Assembly (NCBI RefSeq): GCF_900104475.1
Contig: NZ_FNJR01000003.1
Span: 350,917-414,916, forward strand
Length of the DNA: 64,000 nt
Source of the DNA: Actinopolyspora xinjiangensis
Lineage (GTDB): Bacteria; Actinomycetota; Actinomycetes; Mycobacteriales; Pseudonocardiaceae
Reading direction: 5' to 3'
The notes beneath the pieces are model-generated. The model was given only the letters and a program-made list of their open reading frames with translations, searched no databases and was not told where the DNA came from. Shown here one piece after another: positions 25,337 to 34,956 of the stretch. Within the stretch, counting starts at the first letter, position 1. The number at the start of each line of letters is the position of its first letter. Both the position numbers and the translations under genes were made by a program.

Positions 25337-25811
25337 GGACAGCGCCACGATCACACTGGACCTCGGACACCTACACCATGCCGCGTGAGGCGCCGCAGCG
25401 CTACACCGAGGGCCAACGTCGGCAGGCCGGCCACGAGGGCGGGCCCCTGACCGAGGAGCGCCAGGACCTGGCCGAGTTGGCCGGTGGCCCGCGCGAGCGT
25501 ATCGATCAGGCGGAGTAATACCCGTCCGCACATCGCCGACGAGTTGAACGATGCCGCTCTCGGCGGCAGACACGAAAACACCCCCTCCCGGCCGGGAAAA
25601 CCCGGAAAGGAAGGGGTCGTTTCTGCTGTTCACAGAGTCAGAGATGCTGAGTGTCGCTTTGTGGGCAGCGTAGAACGATCCGGATGTTCGGGGTTCCGGC
25701 GCGGGTTCTCGTGAGTGCGGACTGGCTATCCGGCCCCACTGTCCCTTTCGGCCCTTTCGGGCGTATCTTGGCCGCACTCGCCTCAGGCCAGTCTTGGGAG
25801 CACGAGGCCGA
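25337..25811. other. Intergenic stretch after the transposase fragment
   Basis: One 65-codon frame (25321-25518) has no family resemblance and no ribosome site. The only clear signal is the terminator hairpin at 25580. Confidence 0.45.
25580..25617 (-). terminator. Terminator of the membrane protein operon
   Basis: On the minus strand ACCCCTTCC pairs with a GGGAGGGGGT arm, with an inner CCGGG-TTTT-CCCGG stem, followed by GTTTTCG. It lies about 195 bp after the gene at 25812. Confidence 0.5.
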
Positions 25812-26225
25812 CTAGCACTGTTGGGACTGGATGCCGTGGTTCCGACGGGGCATGGATACCCGCAGGAGCACGGTCGCGGTCACGATACCGATCACTCCGC
25901 TGAGCCCGGACCAGACATTCTGGTCAGCGAAGGTGAATATGCCGGTAGCGCCGAACGCGAACAGGACGATCAGCCCACCCAGCCCCGCCAGGCCAACACG
26001 CAGCGCATCACTCCCACCCGAGCGGATCGCGACCCACCCTGTCACGAGGATCGCCTGCACGCCGGTGAATACAGCGGCACACACGAACGCCGACACCCCG
26101 GCCCAGCCCAGCGCGATCACAGCGGCCAGGGCCACAACGACAGCGAGCCCCGTGGTGGCCAGGCGTGGCCCGCCGAAGAAGCCCTCGAACTTCGTAGCCA
26201 CACTCCGGTGTTGTGTATCAGACAC
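25812..26225 (-). CDS. Small polytopic membrane protein, possible immunity protein
   Basis: 137 residues from GTG 26225. Four hydrophobic segments are visible (TTGLAVVVALAAVIALGWAG, AFVCAAVFTGVQAILVTGWV, VGLAGLGGLIVLFAFGATG, SGLSGVIGIVTATVLL). The start overlaps the stop of the upstream bacteriocin-like gene, so the two are translationally coupled. Small membrane proteins encoded right after secreted bacteriocin precursors often give self-immunity or export. That role is inferred from position only. Confidence 0.65.
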   Translation of the reverse strand: MSDTQHRSVATKFEGFFGGPRLATTGLAVVVALAAVIALGWAGVSAFVCAAVFTGVQAILVTGWVAIRSGGSDALRVGLAGLGGLIVLFAFGATGIFTFADQNVWSGLSGVIGIVTATVLLRVSMPRRNHGIQSQQC

Positions 26226-26799
26226 ATTTCCGGACGATACCACTGACACAACTCATTGTACCAATAACGCCGAACCGAGGCACCAGAAACTTCGTAGCCT
26301 TCTGCCATGTGACGAATTGTTCGACCATAGCTCCCCAGGAACTGAGCGCGGCGACAGAAACGCCGAGGCACCCAGCGACGACCTTCTTGATCTCGTGCTT
26401 CACCCCCATAGGACGGACACCTGAGTCCTCAGCAGTTCCATCGGGCCCGTGCCGTGTCTGCGTTGTCCCACCGGAAAGATGGACGATTACAGAGCCATCC
26501 GTACGAAATTCCAGCTCCGTGGCATCTTCCGGAAGTGGGTCGTTACCGGCCTCGACCAAGTGCTCGTTGAATTTATCGATTTTGTCCGGATCGAGCTCTT
26601 CGACGTACCGCGTGTCCCGTGGCTTTTCGGGGTTGTCCGCTGCTTACGCCATCTCCTTCCTCGACGTGTCCGCAACACAAGTGTGTTCTTGCGTAGCGGG
26701 TCGGTCGGTCGCGGCCTGCGCCACCCCTCCGGATAAACCAATTGCCAAAGCCGCCGAAAGTGCCAGTGTCGTAACACGTACTGCCGAACGTTTCACCAT
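26218..26799 (-). pseudogene. Secreted bacteriocin-like precursor with one in-frame TAA
   Basis: From ATG 26799 a signal peptide (TLALSAALAIGLSGGVAQAA) leads to codon 51, where TAA (26644-26646) interrupts the frame. The same frame then continues for 141 codons: an acidic middle region (EELDPDKIDKFNEHLVEAG, TELEFRTDGSVIV), then a hydrophobic, cysteine-bearing C-terminus (KKVVAGCLGVSVAALSSWGA, VEQFVTWQKATKFLVPRFGV). The layout of leader, acidic spacer and amphipathic core resembles leadered secreted bacteriocins, but no named family is claimed. A start at 26559 would give an unexported product. Confidence 0.6.
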
Positions 26800-26937
26800 G
26801 TGATACCCCAGATAGTTCGAGGAGAGTTGAACAAATAGAAACTTACATGATCTCAGCCGACTGCGAATAACCCTTGACCCCAATCGATTTATGCAATCGC
26901 AGGAGCGATAATCACAGCGACCACACAATCAGCACAA

Positions 26938-26963
26938 GGCACTATGATGATCACCATAGTGCC
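26938..26963. repeat. Inverted repeat in AT-rich region
   Basis: Arms GGCACTATG and CATAGTGCC pair over 9 bp with an 8-base loop, followed by CTATTTTCG. It could terminate plus-strand transcription or act as an operator for the minus-strand bacteriocin-like operon starting 140 bp away. Confidence 0.5.
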
Positions 26964-27055
26964 CTATTTTCGTTTGACAGCATCCAAGCGAAAATTCAAT
27001 TCAGTCAAATGCATAGAAACATACTTCGGATGGGTGTTTACGATCCTCCATTTGT

Positions 27056-27270
27056 TTGAAGTGGCGGGAGTTCTCCGACGTCGAGGGCGAGCTGGGCGAG
27101 TGGATCGAGGTCCGCGCCTGGACCACCAGAGAGGGGCCGAAGGCGCTGTTCATGCGGCCGTGGTGTGGGTGCGCGAACGGAAGGTGCTGTCGCCGGGAGT
27201 GTCGACGCTGGTGCGGCTCGCGGCTGGGCGGCGTGAGACGGCGAATCAGCGGTTGTGGGGGCGCCCCGGA
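27056..27270 (+). pseudogene. Tn3-family transposase fragment (part B)
   Basis: Begins WREFSDVEGELGEWIEVRAW then TTREGPKALF, then shifts frame into VRERKVLSPGVSTLVRLAAG and NQRLWGR. These are consecutive pieces of the N-terminal region of Tn3 transposases, continuing where part A (25226-25336) stops. One frameshift is visible near 27160. The rest of the transposase is missing. Confidence 0.65.
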
Positions 27271-27517
27271 CGGGCAGCGGGTGCTGGCCGCGCTCCTGAG
27301 CCCTAACTCGCTGATCGTCCACACCGGACAGCACTGCACCACGACTGGCGTGGCGTGCCTACGTAGCGATTCCGACACGGTCGGCTGACTTTTGACGCGG
27401 GAGAGGATCTTTCGCAACGGCTTCGTCCATTGGAGAGCTTCCACTGTCGGTTGGCGGGGCTACCGTCGAGCCATGCGACAACGGGGAACGAGCGCGCTAC
27501 GTGGGGAGGGAACCGTC

Positions 27518-27973
27518 GTGACAATTCGTGCCAAGCACTTCGAATTAGAACCGGATAGCACGGTGACTGAGAACCTTCGCGAATCAACTCTGGTGACGGA
27601 CAGCGAGGTGGAGACGTTCCTGGCGGAGCTGTCGGACCCGAATGCGAACGAAGCGATACTGACCCACGAATCTCGACCGATGAAACAGCACCCACGGACG
27701 GGCCGGTTGGCCCCTGATCACTCGCTCAAGATCGCGGTCGCTGGTGGATACGGCTACGCCGAGTACACCGGACCGGGGCATTGGTGCCAGGCAGTGGGAG
27801 ACCCGGCCTCGCGGGAGTACCACACCAGCCGTTCGCACACGATGCGTGCCGGAAACGGGCTCTCGTTTCCTACGTTGACACGCCTTGTCACCGAATTCCT
27901 GGAGACGGGTGAACTCCCTCAGCTAGTCACATGGCGTGAGCAGTCCGACCCCTCTGTTGCTCACCCATCATGA
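27518..27973 (+). CDS. Imm1-family immunity protein, copy 1
   Basis: 151 residues from GTG 27518 with GGGGAGGG eight bases upstream. Imm1 features are visible: LVTDSEVETFLAELSDPNAN, ILTHESRPMKQHPRTGRLAP, KIAVAGGYGYAEYTG, and the C-terminal GELPQLVTWRE. Imm1 proteins neutralise polymorphic toxins, reportedly often deaminase-type (SCP1.201-like), but no toxin gene is present nearby. It overlaps the next Imm1 gene by four bases. Confidence 0.8.
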   Translation: MTIRAKHFELEPDSTVTENLRESTLVTDSEVETFLAELSDPNANEAILTHESRPMKQHPRTGRLAPDHSLKIAVAGGYGYAEYTGPGHWCQAVGDPASREYHTSRSHTMRAGNGLSFPTLTRLVTEFLETGELPQLVTWREQSDPSVAHPS

Positions 27974-28479
27974 TCATCAGCGCACTCGTTCATGACCAGT
28001 TTCATCACGTGGAGCGCTGGGACGACGTTGACCGTGTGATCGATGAGGCCATCGATTGTTCCCTGCCTGGATCGACGGATGCGCCGCTTCCACCGGGTGA
28101 GGTGGCCCAGTTCTACTGCGCCGCCCAACCCTGGACCGATGAGGTCCTTGAGTGGGCACCGGACAACTTCCTCCAGCTCGCCAGCAATCCCTCCGCGGGC
28201 TATGCTGCGCTGACCTGGATGGGTTTCCGAGGAGAAGCCACGATGGAAACGTTCGTCTCCTTCGGCATGGACGCTCCGTTGAGCACCCCACCCCGCCTGG
28301 TCATCGATCCTGGCTACCCGTACGACCATGACCCACGCAGCGCACTTCCCCTCGAACAGGCCCGCACCGCCGTCCGGGAGTTCTGCCGTACAGGCGGCGC
28401 ACGGCCACAGTCGGTGACCTGGGTACGCGGCGATTTCACCGGTGCCATCCTGCAACCGTTGCCGGACATCGTCGCCTAG
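27970..28479 (+). CDS. Imm1-family immunity protein, copy 2
   Basis: 169 residues starting at an ATG that overlaps the previous stop (ATGA). It has the Imm1 layout: VDRVIDEAIDCSLPGS, FLQLASNPSAGYAALTWMGF, PRLVIDPGYPYDHDPRSALP and a final RPQSVTWVRGDFTG. It is clearly diverged from copy 1, so the pair probably guards against different toxin variants. It is followed by a hairpin shared with the converging HsdR remnant. Confidence 0.75.
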   Translation: MIISALVHDQFHHVERWDDVDRVIDEAIDCSLPGSTDAPLPPGEVAQFYCAAQPWTDEVLEWAPDNFLQLASNPSAGYAALTWMGFRGEATMETFVSFGMDAPLSTPPRLVIDPGYPYDHDPRSALPLEQARTAVREFCRTGGARPQSVTWVRGDFTGAILQPLPDIVA

Positions 28480-28626
28480 GGCGTGACTGCAAATCACCGG
28501 GAGGAGTCGGCGGATTCTCTCGTACGGCTCTCGCGAGGAAGGCCCGACGTCGTGCAGTAGCTACCCGATGTCGGTGTTGCCGCAACGAGACGAGCCGTGA
28601 GATTCCACCACCCAACTCCTGTGGTC

Positions 28627-28648
28627 GGCGATTTCTCGCGAAATCGCC
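28627..28648. terminator. Hairpin between Imm1 genes and HsdR remnant
   Basis: GGCGATTTC-TCGC-GAAATCGCC, perfect 9-bp arms with a 4-base loop, between converging genes. There is no T-run, so its function is tentative. The rest of the gap 28,480-28,689 shows nothing. Confidence 0.5.
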
Positions 28649-28689
28649 GCACCAGCCACCCGACCACCCACGAAACTCCCCCGCACTGG

Positions 28690-29085
28690 TCAGGCAACCT
28701 CCCGGTGAATCATCTCGTAGGCCCGCCTGCGCGCCAGTCGGATGTAGTCGTCCCGCGCCTCCTGGTCGTCCAGGAACTTCCGCAGGAACTTGGTGTTGTC
28801 CTCGCCGCGTTCGATCACCTTGTCCTCGAACCTGGAGTCGAACACGTCGGCGAAGGTCTCCTCACTGTTGTTCAGCGCCGCCGCCCGCACGTGCCCGTCC
28901 GCGATGACCCGCTCCACGTCGGCGAGCATGTCGTGCTCGCCGAGGTTGGTGCCGTGTCGCTCGTTGAACTCGGCCAGCAGCTCGGCCAGCGTGACCTTCT
29001 CCGGTTCGGCCGCCGCGCCCGAGCCGCCACCGCTGAACCCGAGCAGCACCTGCTCGCCCTCGGGAACGACTCTGGACTGAGAACA
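28690..29085 (-). pseudogene. C-terminal remnant of type I restriction subunit HsdR
   Basis: The minus-strand frame reads VTLAELLAEFNERHGTNLGE, DMLADVERVIADGHV, RAAALNNSEETFADVFDSRF and DDYIRLARRRAYEMIHREV, which matches the C-terminal helical tail of HsdR. Upstream of about 29,085 the similarity stops and no helicase or nuclease domain is present, so only the last tenth of the gene survives. It shows that a restriction system once occupied this site. Confidence 0.72.
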
Positions 29086-29538
29086 AGCGTACCGGCGACA
29101 GGACAGGGCTCGCGCTGTGCGGCGAGACGGGGTGCAGACCTGGGTTTCTGGTTGGATGGTCTCGCACTACCCGGGACGCCGGGTCACTCGATCGGCGGAA
29201 TCTACCGCCGCGCTCGATCCGGGTGACCCGACAGCGGGCAGGTAGCAGCTGTCCGGGTGATCGAAGAGCACGACTCGACAACGGGCGGCCGAGCCCCACC
29301 GCGATGGCCGTCCGTCCCGCTCGGCCACTCGGGACACCGTCGCTGCCGGCACACCGACAACCCACCTGCCCTGCCGGAACCCGAACGGCGAGTGCTAGAA
29401 CAGCGGCGGAACACGATACGCCGGAAATCGGCGGCTGCTCGTTCGAAAGCACTGTCGTCCCGAACACCGACGACGCGCCCGCGCGACAGGAAGTCGCCCG
29501 CCCGTTTCGACAACGCGATCCCCGCGAGGAGAACAACT

Positions 29539-32500
29539 TTGACGATCGGCAGGGAGCAAGCGGGGCCGGACTCCCCCGACCAACCGGACACCGAAGCTCC
29601 GAACATCGAGGGCCCAGGCACCGAAGACCCGAGCACCGAAGACGAAGCGCGACCGCCGATCCGGGAGAACGACCCGCTGGCCGACCGCGCGCGACGGCTG
29701 TTCCAGTTCCTCGGCGAAGCGCAACGACTGCGCACCACCCCGATCCACACCGTCGAGAAGTACCAGTCGGTTCGCTGGACGAGTGGAATCCCCGAGCACC
29801 CGGCCGTCTCGCTCGCGGGCCGCGACAGCGACCCCGCCGAGAGCGAGTACGTGCTCAGCGTCGAACGGCTGCCCAAACAGGACCCGCCCCAGCCGTCGAC
29901 GCGGCTGGCCGAATGGCTCGACGGCCCGATCGACGACCCGGCGAAAACGCCCCGGCCGCGCGACACGGTTCCGGCCGCCGCCGCACCGACGACCGAACGC
30001 GGCAGCGACGAGCTCGGCACGGAACGGCTGCGGCGCGAGAACCACCCGGAGATCGACGAGGACCACGAGGACTGGCTCGCGGAGTGGAGCCTCTGGGCCG
30101 AGCGGGAACTGGCCGATCGGCCGGTGCGGGAGCTCTACAACGAGCTGTTCAGCACCTACACCGAGATCGGCAACAACCCTGAGTCGCTGGAACTGGTGCT
30201 GGGAATCGGCTGCCTGAGCTGGCAGCCCGACAGCCGCCCCCGGATCGAACGGCACCTGCTGACCACCGCCGCCGGTGTCCACCTCGACGACGACTCCGGC
30301 ACACTCACCGTCGTTCGTTCCGAGGAGAGCGCGGACGAGTTCACCCTCGAACGGGACATGCTCGCCCCCGAGCTGCTCACCGACGCCGAGAAGCTCAACG
30401 AGCTGGCCGCCGAGGCCGCCACACTGGACTCCCACCCGCTCGACCGGGAACAACTGGCCGGAGTGATCCGCCGGTTCGTGCACACCCTCGACCCCGACGG
30501 CCAGTACCGGGACGAGGACGAGCCCGCGCGCGCCCAGTCCCACCCCGTCGCCACTTTCGCCCCCGCGATCATCACCCGGAAGCGTTCGCAGCGCGGGATC
30601 GTGCGGATCTTCGAGTCGATCGCCGAGCAGCTCGCCGAGACCGGCGTCGTCCCCTCGGGAGTGCGTCCGCTGGTCGACCCCGACCAGCAGCCCGTCGGCT
30701 CCGAGAACATCGGCTCCACCGACGGTCGGGAGAACGTCGACGAGGAGACCTTCCTCCCGCTTCCGGTCAACGAGAAGCAGCTGCGGGTGGTGCGGCACGT
30801 CGACTCGAAACCGCAGACCCTGGTGCAGGGCCCGCCCGGCACCGGCAAGACCCACACCACGGCCGCGCTGCTGGCGCACCTGCTCGCGCAGGGCAAGCGC
30901 GTGCTGGTCACCGCGCACACCGACCGCGCGCTGCAGGAGGTGCGCGACAAGCTCCCCGAGGAGATCAAACCGCTGTCGGTGGCAGTGGTGGGAAGCTCGC
31001 GGCAGGACATGTCGGACCTGCGGGTGGCCGTGGACACGATCGCCGACAACACCGAGGAGTACGACGACGAGCGCGCCACCGAGATCGTCACGGAGTGCTC
31101 GAACCGGATCGAGGAGGCGCGGCGGGAACGCGCCAGGCTGCACCACCAGCTGGTCGAGGCCAGGCAGCACGAGACCAGGGAACACTCCGTGGGCGGCTAT
31201 CAGGGCACGCTGTCGACGATCGCCCAGCGGCACGCCGCCGACGCGGAACGCTACGAGTGGCTGGCCGAGTTCGCCTCGGTTTCGGCCGACAGCGCACCGC
31301 CGCTGGACAACGCCGAGATCAACGAGTGGCGCGCCGCGCTGTACGACCGGGAGATGTCGGCGGAGGAACCGTGGGCACGGCAACGACTGGTCGACCCCGC
31401 CGAGATCGCCGCGCCCGAGGAGTTCGCCGATCTGGTCGCCGCCGAGTCCAAGGCGGGCGAGGAGGAACAGCGGCACGGCGAACTCAAGGGGCACGCCGCG
31501 TTCGACGCGGTGAGCGCACTGGACCAGGCGACGCGGCAGTCGCTGCGGCAACGCCTGCTCGAACTCGCCGACACCGCCGATGAACTCGCGGGAGGTTCGC
31601 AGGAGTGGCTGAGCACCGCCCTGCACGACGTGCTCTCGGGCCGTGGTGAGGTCTGGCGTTCCCGCGCCAGCCGGATCGACGAACTCGCCGAACGCTGCGA
31701 AACCACGTTGCAAGAGCTGGACCCGCTGACCGAGGTGCGGGTCGCGGGCGACATCCCCACGCTGACGAGCCTGGCCACGGGAGCACTCGAACAGCTGAAC
31801 AACGGTGGGAGGATCAAGACCCGATCCGACGGCAGCGTCAAGCTCGGGATGTTCACCGCCAAGTGGATCAAACACGCCGAACCGCTCTTCCGGCAGGTTC
31901 GGCTCAACGGCCGCTGCCCCACCACGGTCGAACAACTGCGGGCCTTCCTGCACTGGGCCGAGTGCTACCGAGCGCTGATCGCGCTGGACCAGGCATGGCC
32001 CGAGGACATGGTGATCACCGCCGAGGACACGTTCCGCGAACGGCTGGACTGGCACCTCGCCCAGGTCAACCAGCTGAAACGGGTGCTGAGTCTCGGCGAG
32101 GAACTGGCCACCGAGGAACAGCACCTGTCCCGGCGGGGACTGCCGAAACCCGACTGGAACGACCTCGCGGCGGTGCGGCGCTACGCCGCACTGGCAGACG
32201 CCGCGGCAGCCGTGGAGGCCACGGCTGCGGCGAGCGCGCCGCTGCGGGAGCTCGAGAACCAGCTGGCGGGTGAGACACGCTGGTCCGACACCGGTGAGTG
32301 CGTCCACGCGCTGCTGGAGGCCGCGCGGGCACGCGACATCGACAACTACGCCGCGCACCACCGCAGGCTGCTGCACCTGTTGGAGATCCGACGACGCCTC
32401 CGGAGGCGCGACGAGCTGGAACAGCGGCTGAGCGAAGCCCTACCTCGGCTGCGCACGGAGATCGAGGCCGCCGACACCACGGCGGAGCTCTGGGCCGAGC

Positions 32501-34956
32501 GGCTGGCGGACTTCGAGGCGGCCTGGCGATGGCTGGCCGTGCGGGACTGGGTGCTGCGGCAGCACACGGTCGACGAGAACGAACTGCGGGCCAGGATCAA
32601 CAGTCTGGAGAACGTGATCCGGGAGCAGAGCGAGCGGCTGTACGCCACACGGGCATGGAGCCACGCCGTCGCCCCGGAACGGCTCGGAGGCGGCGCACGG
32701 GCCGATCTGCGTAACTACTCCAACCTGGTCCGCCGACTGGGCAAGGGCACCGGAACCCACGCCGAACGGCGACGTTCGGAGATCCGCGAGGCCATGATGC
32801 GCTGCAGGCCGTCCGTGCCGGTGTGGATCATGCCGATCTACCGGATCGCCGAACAGTTCCGGATCCAGCCGGACATGTTCGACGTGGTCGTGGTGGACGA
32901 GGCGTCGCAGGCCGGGCTGGAGGCGGTGTTCCTGCAGTACCTGGCGCCGAAAATGGTCGTCATCGGCGACGACAAGCAGGTCTCGCCGATGGGCGTGGGC
33001 CTGGACCAGGAGGACCTGCGCAACCTCGCCGGGCAGTACATCGCCGACGACCGCTATCGCAACGCCTGGCAGGACCCGCTGCACAGCCTGTTCGACGACG
33101 CCAAGATGCGCTACGGCGGCCAGATCACGCTGACCGAGCACCGGCGGTGCGTGCCGGAGATCATCGAGTTCTCCAACCGCATCGCCTACCGACCGGACAA
33201 CATCAGGCTGAGCCCGGTGCGCCAGTACGACGCCGACAGGCTCGAACCGTTCCGGGCCCGCCACGTCACCGAGGGCCACCGGAAGGGCGAGGTGAACGAG
33301 CCCGAGGCCCAGGCACTGGTCGAGGAGATCGTGCGCTGCGCGGCCGACCCGCGCTACGACGGGAAGACCTTCGGGGTCATCTCGCTGCTCGGGGACGCGC
33401 GGCAGGCCCGGCTGATCGAGCGGAAGCTGCTGGAACGGCTCTCGCCGCAGGAGATCGAACGACGTCAGCTGCGGTGCGGCACCCCACCCGACTTCCAGGG
33501 CGCCGAGCGCGACGTGATCTTCCTGTCCATGGTGGAGGCAGCCAGGGAGGGCAAGCGGATCAGCTCGCTGACCGCGCCGCAACACGTGCAGCGCTACAAC
33601 GTGGCGGTCTCCCGCGCCAAGGATCAGGTCTGGCTGTTCCACTCGGTGGGCCTTTCCGAGCTGCACAACCGGGAGGACATGCGCTACCAACTGCTGGAGC
33701 ACTGCTACAGCATGATCGACGGCGCTGCCCGAAGTGACTCGGACGAACTGGTGAGCGCGGTCTCCGAGGAACACCGTGACACCAGGTTCGACTCGCTGTT
33801 CGAACAGCGGGTGTTCAACCGGCTGGTCGAGCGCGGCTACTCGGTGATCCCGCAGTACTCCGTGGAGCCCTACAAGATCGACCTGGTGGTGATCGGCAGC
33901 AAGGCGCGACTGGCGGTGGAGTGCGACGGCGACGCCTGGCACGGCCCGGAAGCCTACGAGCGCGACCTGACACGGCAGCGCGAGCTGGAGCGCTGCGGCT
34001 GGACCTTCCACCGCATCCGGGAGTCGGCGTTCTACGTGGACCAGGCTCAGGAACTCGACTCGCTCTGGAAGGCCCTGAGTGAGCAGGGGATCCATCCGCG
34101 CGGAGCCGAACCGGAAGCCGTGGAGCAGGCGAGTGCGGCGGCCGTCACCGAGTCGGTCGCGACAGCGACGGCGGTCGAGGCCGCGGCGGTCGGCACCGCG
34201 GAGGTGGTGATCGCGGAACCGTCCGAACCGGTCCCGGCTAGGGCAGTGGAGGACGGTACCGCCGAGTCGGACGTCGTCGGGCGAGCGGCCGCGCCGCTCG
34301 TGGTACCGGAGGAGGACGAGACCACCGGGCACGAGACCGTGATCGGAGGTTCGGAACCCGAGCCGGACGACGACCCCGACTCGGTCGCCGGAGACACCGG
34401 GGAAACCGCCGAGGCGTCCGAGCCGAGCGGTGAGACCTCGATTTCCGAGCACGCCGAGTACGTGGAGTACAGCGGCACGCTGCCGCATCCGCAGCACCTC
34501 GCGCGCAAGCAGCTCGCCGAAGGATTGACGGAAATCGTGGCCACCGAGGGGCCGGTGCTCGGGGACCGACTGGCCAGGCTCTACGCCCGCGCCTACGGCG
34601 GACGGCGCACCGGGGAGATCTCCAAAACCCTCAACGAGGGCATTTCCACGGCCGTGCGCCACGAGATGCTGGTGGAGGACAACCCGCTGGGAGACAACCG
34701 AATCGCTCACCGCACCTTCCGGCTGCCCGAACAACCGGAGGCGCGGGTCCGCACCGCCGGGCCGCGCACCATCGACGAGATTCCACCCCGCGAGCTGGCG
34801 ACCGTGCTCGGAGAACAGGCCCTGCTGCACGGCTGGCTGGACGAGAAGGGACTGTTCCGGGCGGTGGTGCGCCGGTTCGGCTGGCGACAGCTCAGCGCCA
34901 AGGCGCAGCAGCGGCTGCGTGCCGTCACACCGCTCGTGGACGAGAAGGACGCCTGA
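29539..34956 (+). CDS. Giant SF1 helicase with C-terminal Vsr/DUF559-like nuclease (defence candidate)
   Basis: 1,805 residues if started at TTG 29539, which has GAGGAG seven bases upstream; the frame is open further upstream but lacks support. The N-terminal 420 residues form an accessory region. The UPF1-type helicase has Walker A GPPGTGKT (431-438), a long helical insertion, VVVDEASQ (about 1117-1124), VIGDDKQVSP and the C-terminal NVAVSRAKDQVWLF. A PD-(D/E)XK nuclease domain of the Vsr/DUF559 type follows (YKIDLVVIGSKARLAVECDG, then DAWHGPEAYERD, about 1417-1515). After an acidic low-complexity linker, a winged-helix-like tail (1640-1805) ends the protein. Related helicase-Vsr proteins are reported as phage-defence genes. 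It is flanked by an HsdR remnant and Imm1 genes. Confidence 0.85.
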   Translation: MTIGREQAGPDSPDQPDTEAPNIEGPGTEDPSTEDEARPPIRENDPLADRARRLFQFLGEAQRLRTTPIHTVEKYQSVRWTSGIPEHPAVSLAGRDSDPAESEYVLSVERLPKQDPPQPSTRLAEWLDGPIDDPAKTPRPRDTVPAAAAPTTERGSDELGTERLRRENHPEIDEDHEDWLAEWSLWAERELADRPVRELYNELFSTYTEIGNNPESLELVLGIGCLSWQPDSRPRIERHLLTTAAGVHLDDDSGTLTVVRSEESADEFTLERDMLAPELLTDAEKLNELAAEAATLDSHPLDREQLAGVIRRFVHTLDPDGQYRDEDEPARAQSHPVATFAPAIITRKRSQRGIVRIFESIAEQLAETGVVPSGVRPLVDPDQQPVGSENIGSTDGRENVDEETFLPLPVNEKQLRVVRHVDSKPQTLVQGPPGTGKTHTTAALLAHLLAQGKRVLVTAHTDRALQEVRDKLPEEIKPLSVAVVGSSRQDMSDLRVAVDTIADNTEEYDDERATEIVTECSNRIEEARRERARLHHQLVEARQHETREHSVGGYQGTLSTIAQRHAADAERYEWLAEFASVSADSAPPLDNAEINEWRAALYDREMSAEEPWARQRLVDPAEIAAPEEFADLVAAESKAGEEEQRHGELKGHAAFDAVSALDQATRQSLRQRLLELADTADELAGGSQEWLSTALHDVLSGRGEVWRSRASRIDELAERCETTLQELDPLTEVRVAGDIPTLTSLATGALEQLNNGGRIKTRSDGSVKLGMFTAKWIKHAEPLFRQVRLNGRCPTTVEQLRAFLHWAECYRALIALDQAWPEDMVITAEDTFRERLDWHLAQVNQLKRVLSLGEELATEEQHLSRRGLPKPDWNDLAAVRRYAALADAAAAVEATAAASAPLRELENQLAGETRWSDTGECVHALLEAARARDIDNYAAHHRRLLHLLEIRRRLRRRDELEQRLSEALPRLRTEIEAADTTAELWAERLADFEAAWRWLAVRDWVLRQHTVDENELRARINSLENVIREQSERLYATRAWSHAVAPERLGGGARADLRNYSNLVRRLGKGTGTHAERRRSEIREAMMRCRPSVPVWIMPIYRIAEQFRIQPDMFDVVVVDEASQAGLEAVFLQYLAPKMVVIGDDKQVSPMGVGLDQEDLRNLAGQYIADDRYRNAWQDPLHSLFDDAKMRYGGQITLTEHRRCVPEIIEFSNRIAYRPDNIRLSPVRQYDADRLEPFRARHVTEGHRKGEVNEPEAQALVEEIVRCAADPRYDGKTFGVISLLGDARQARLIERKLLERLSPQEIERRQLRCGTPPDFQGAERDVIFLSMVEAAREGKRISSLTAPQHVQRYNVAVSRAKDQVWLFHSVGLSELHNREDMRYQLLEHCYSMIDGAARSDSDELVSAVSEEHRDTRFDSLFEQRVFNRLVERGYSVIPQYSVEPYKIDLVVIGSKARLAVECDGDAWHGPEAYERDLTRQRELERCGWTFHRIRESAFYVDQAQELDSLWKALSEQGIHPRGAEPEAVEQASAAAVTESVATATAVEAAAVGTAEVVIAEPSEPVPARAVEDGTAESDVVGRAAAPLVVPEEDETTGHETVIGGSEPEPDDDPDSVAGDTGETAEASEPSGETSISEHAEYVEYSGTLPHPQHLARKQLAEGLTEIVATEGPVLGDRLARLYARAYGGRRTGEISKTLNEGISTAVRHEMLVEDNPLGDNRIAHRTFRLPEQPEARVRTAGPRTIDEIPPRELATVLGEQALLHGWLDEKGLFRAVVRRFGWRQLSAKAQQRLRAVTPLVDEKDA

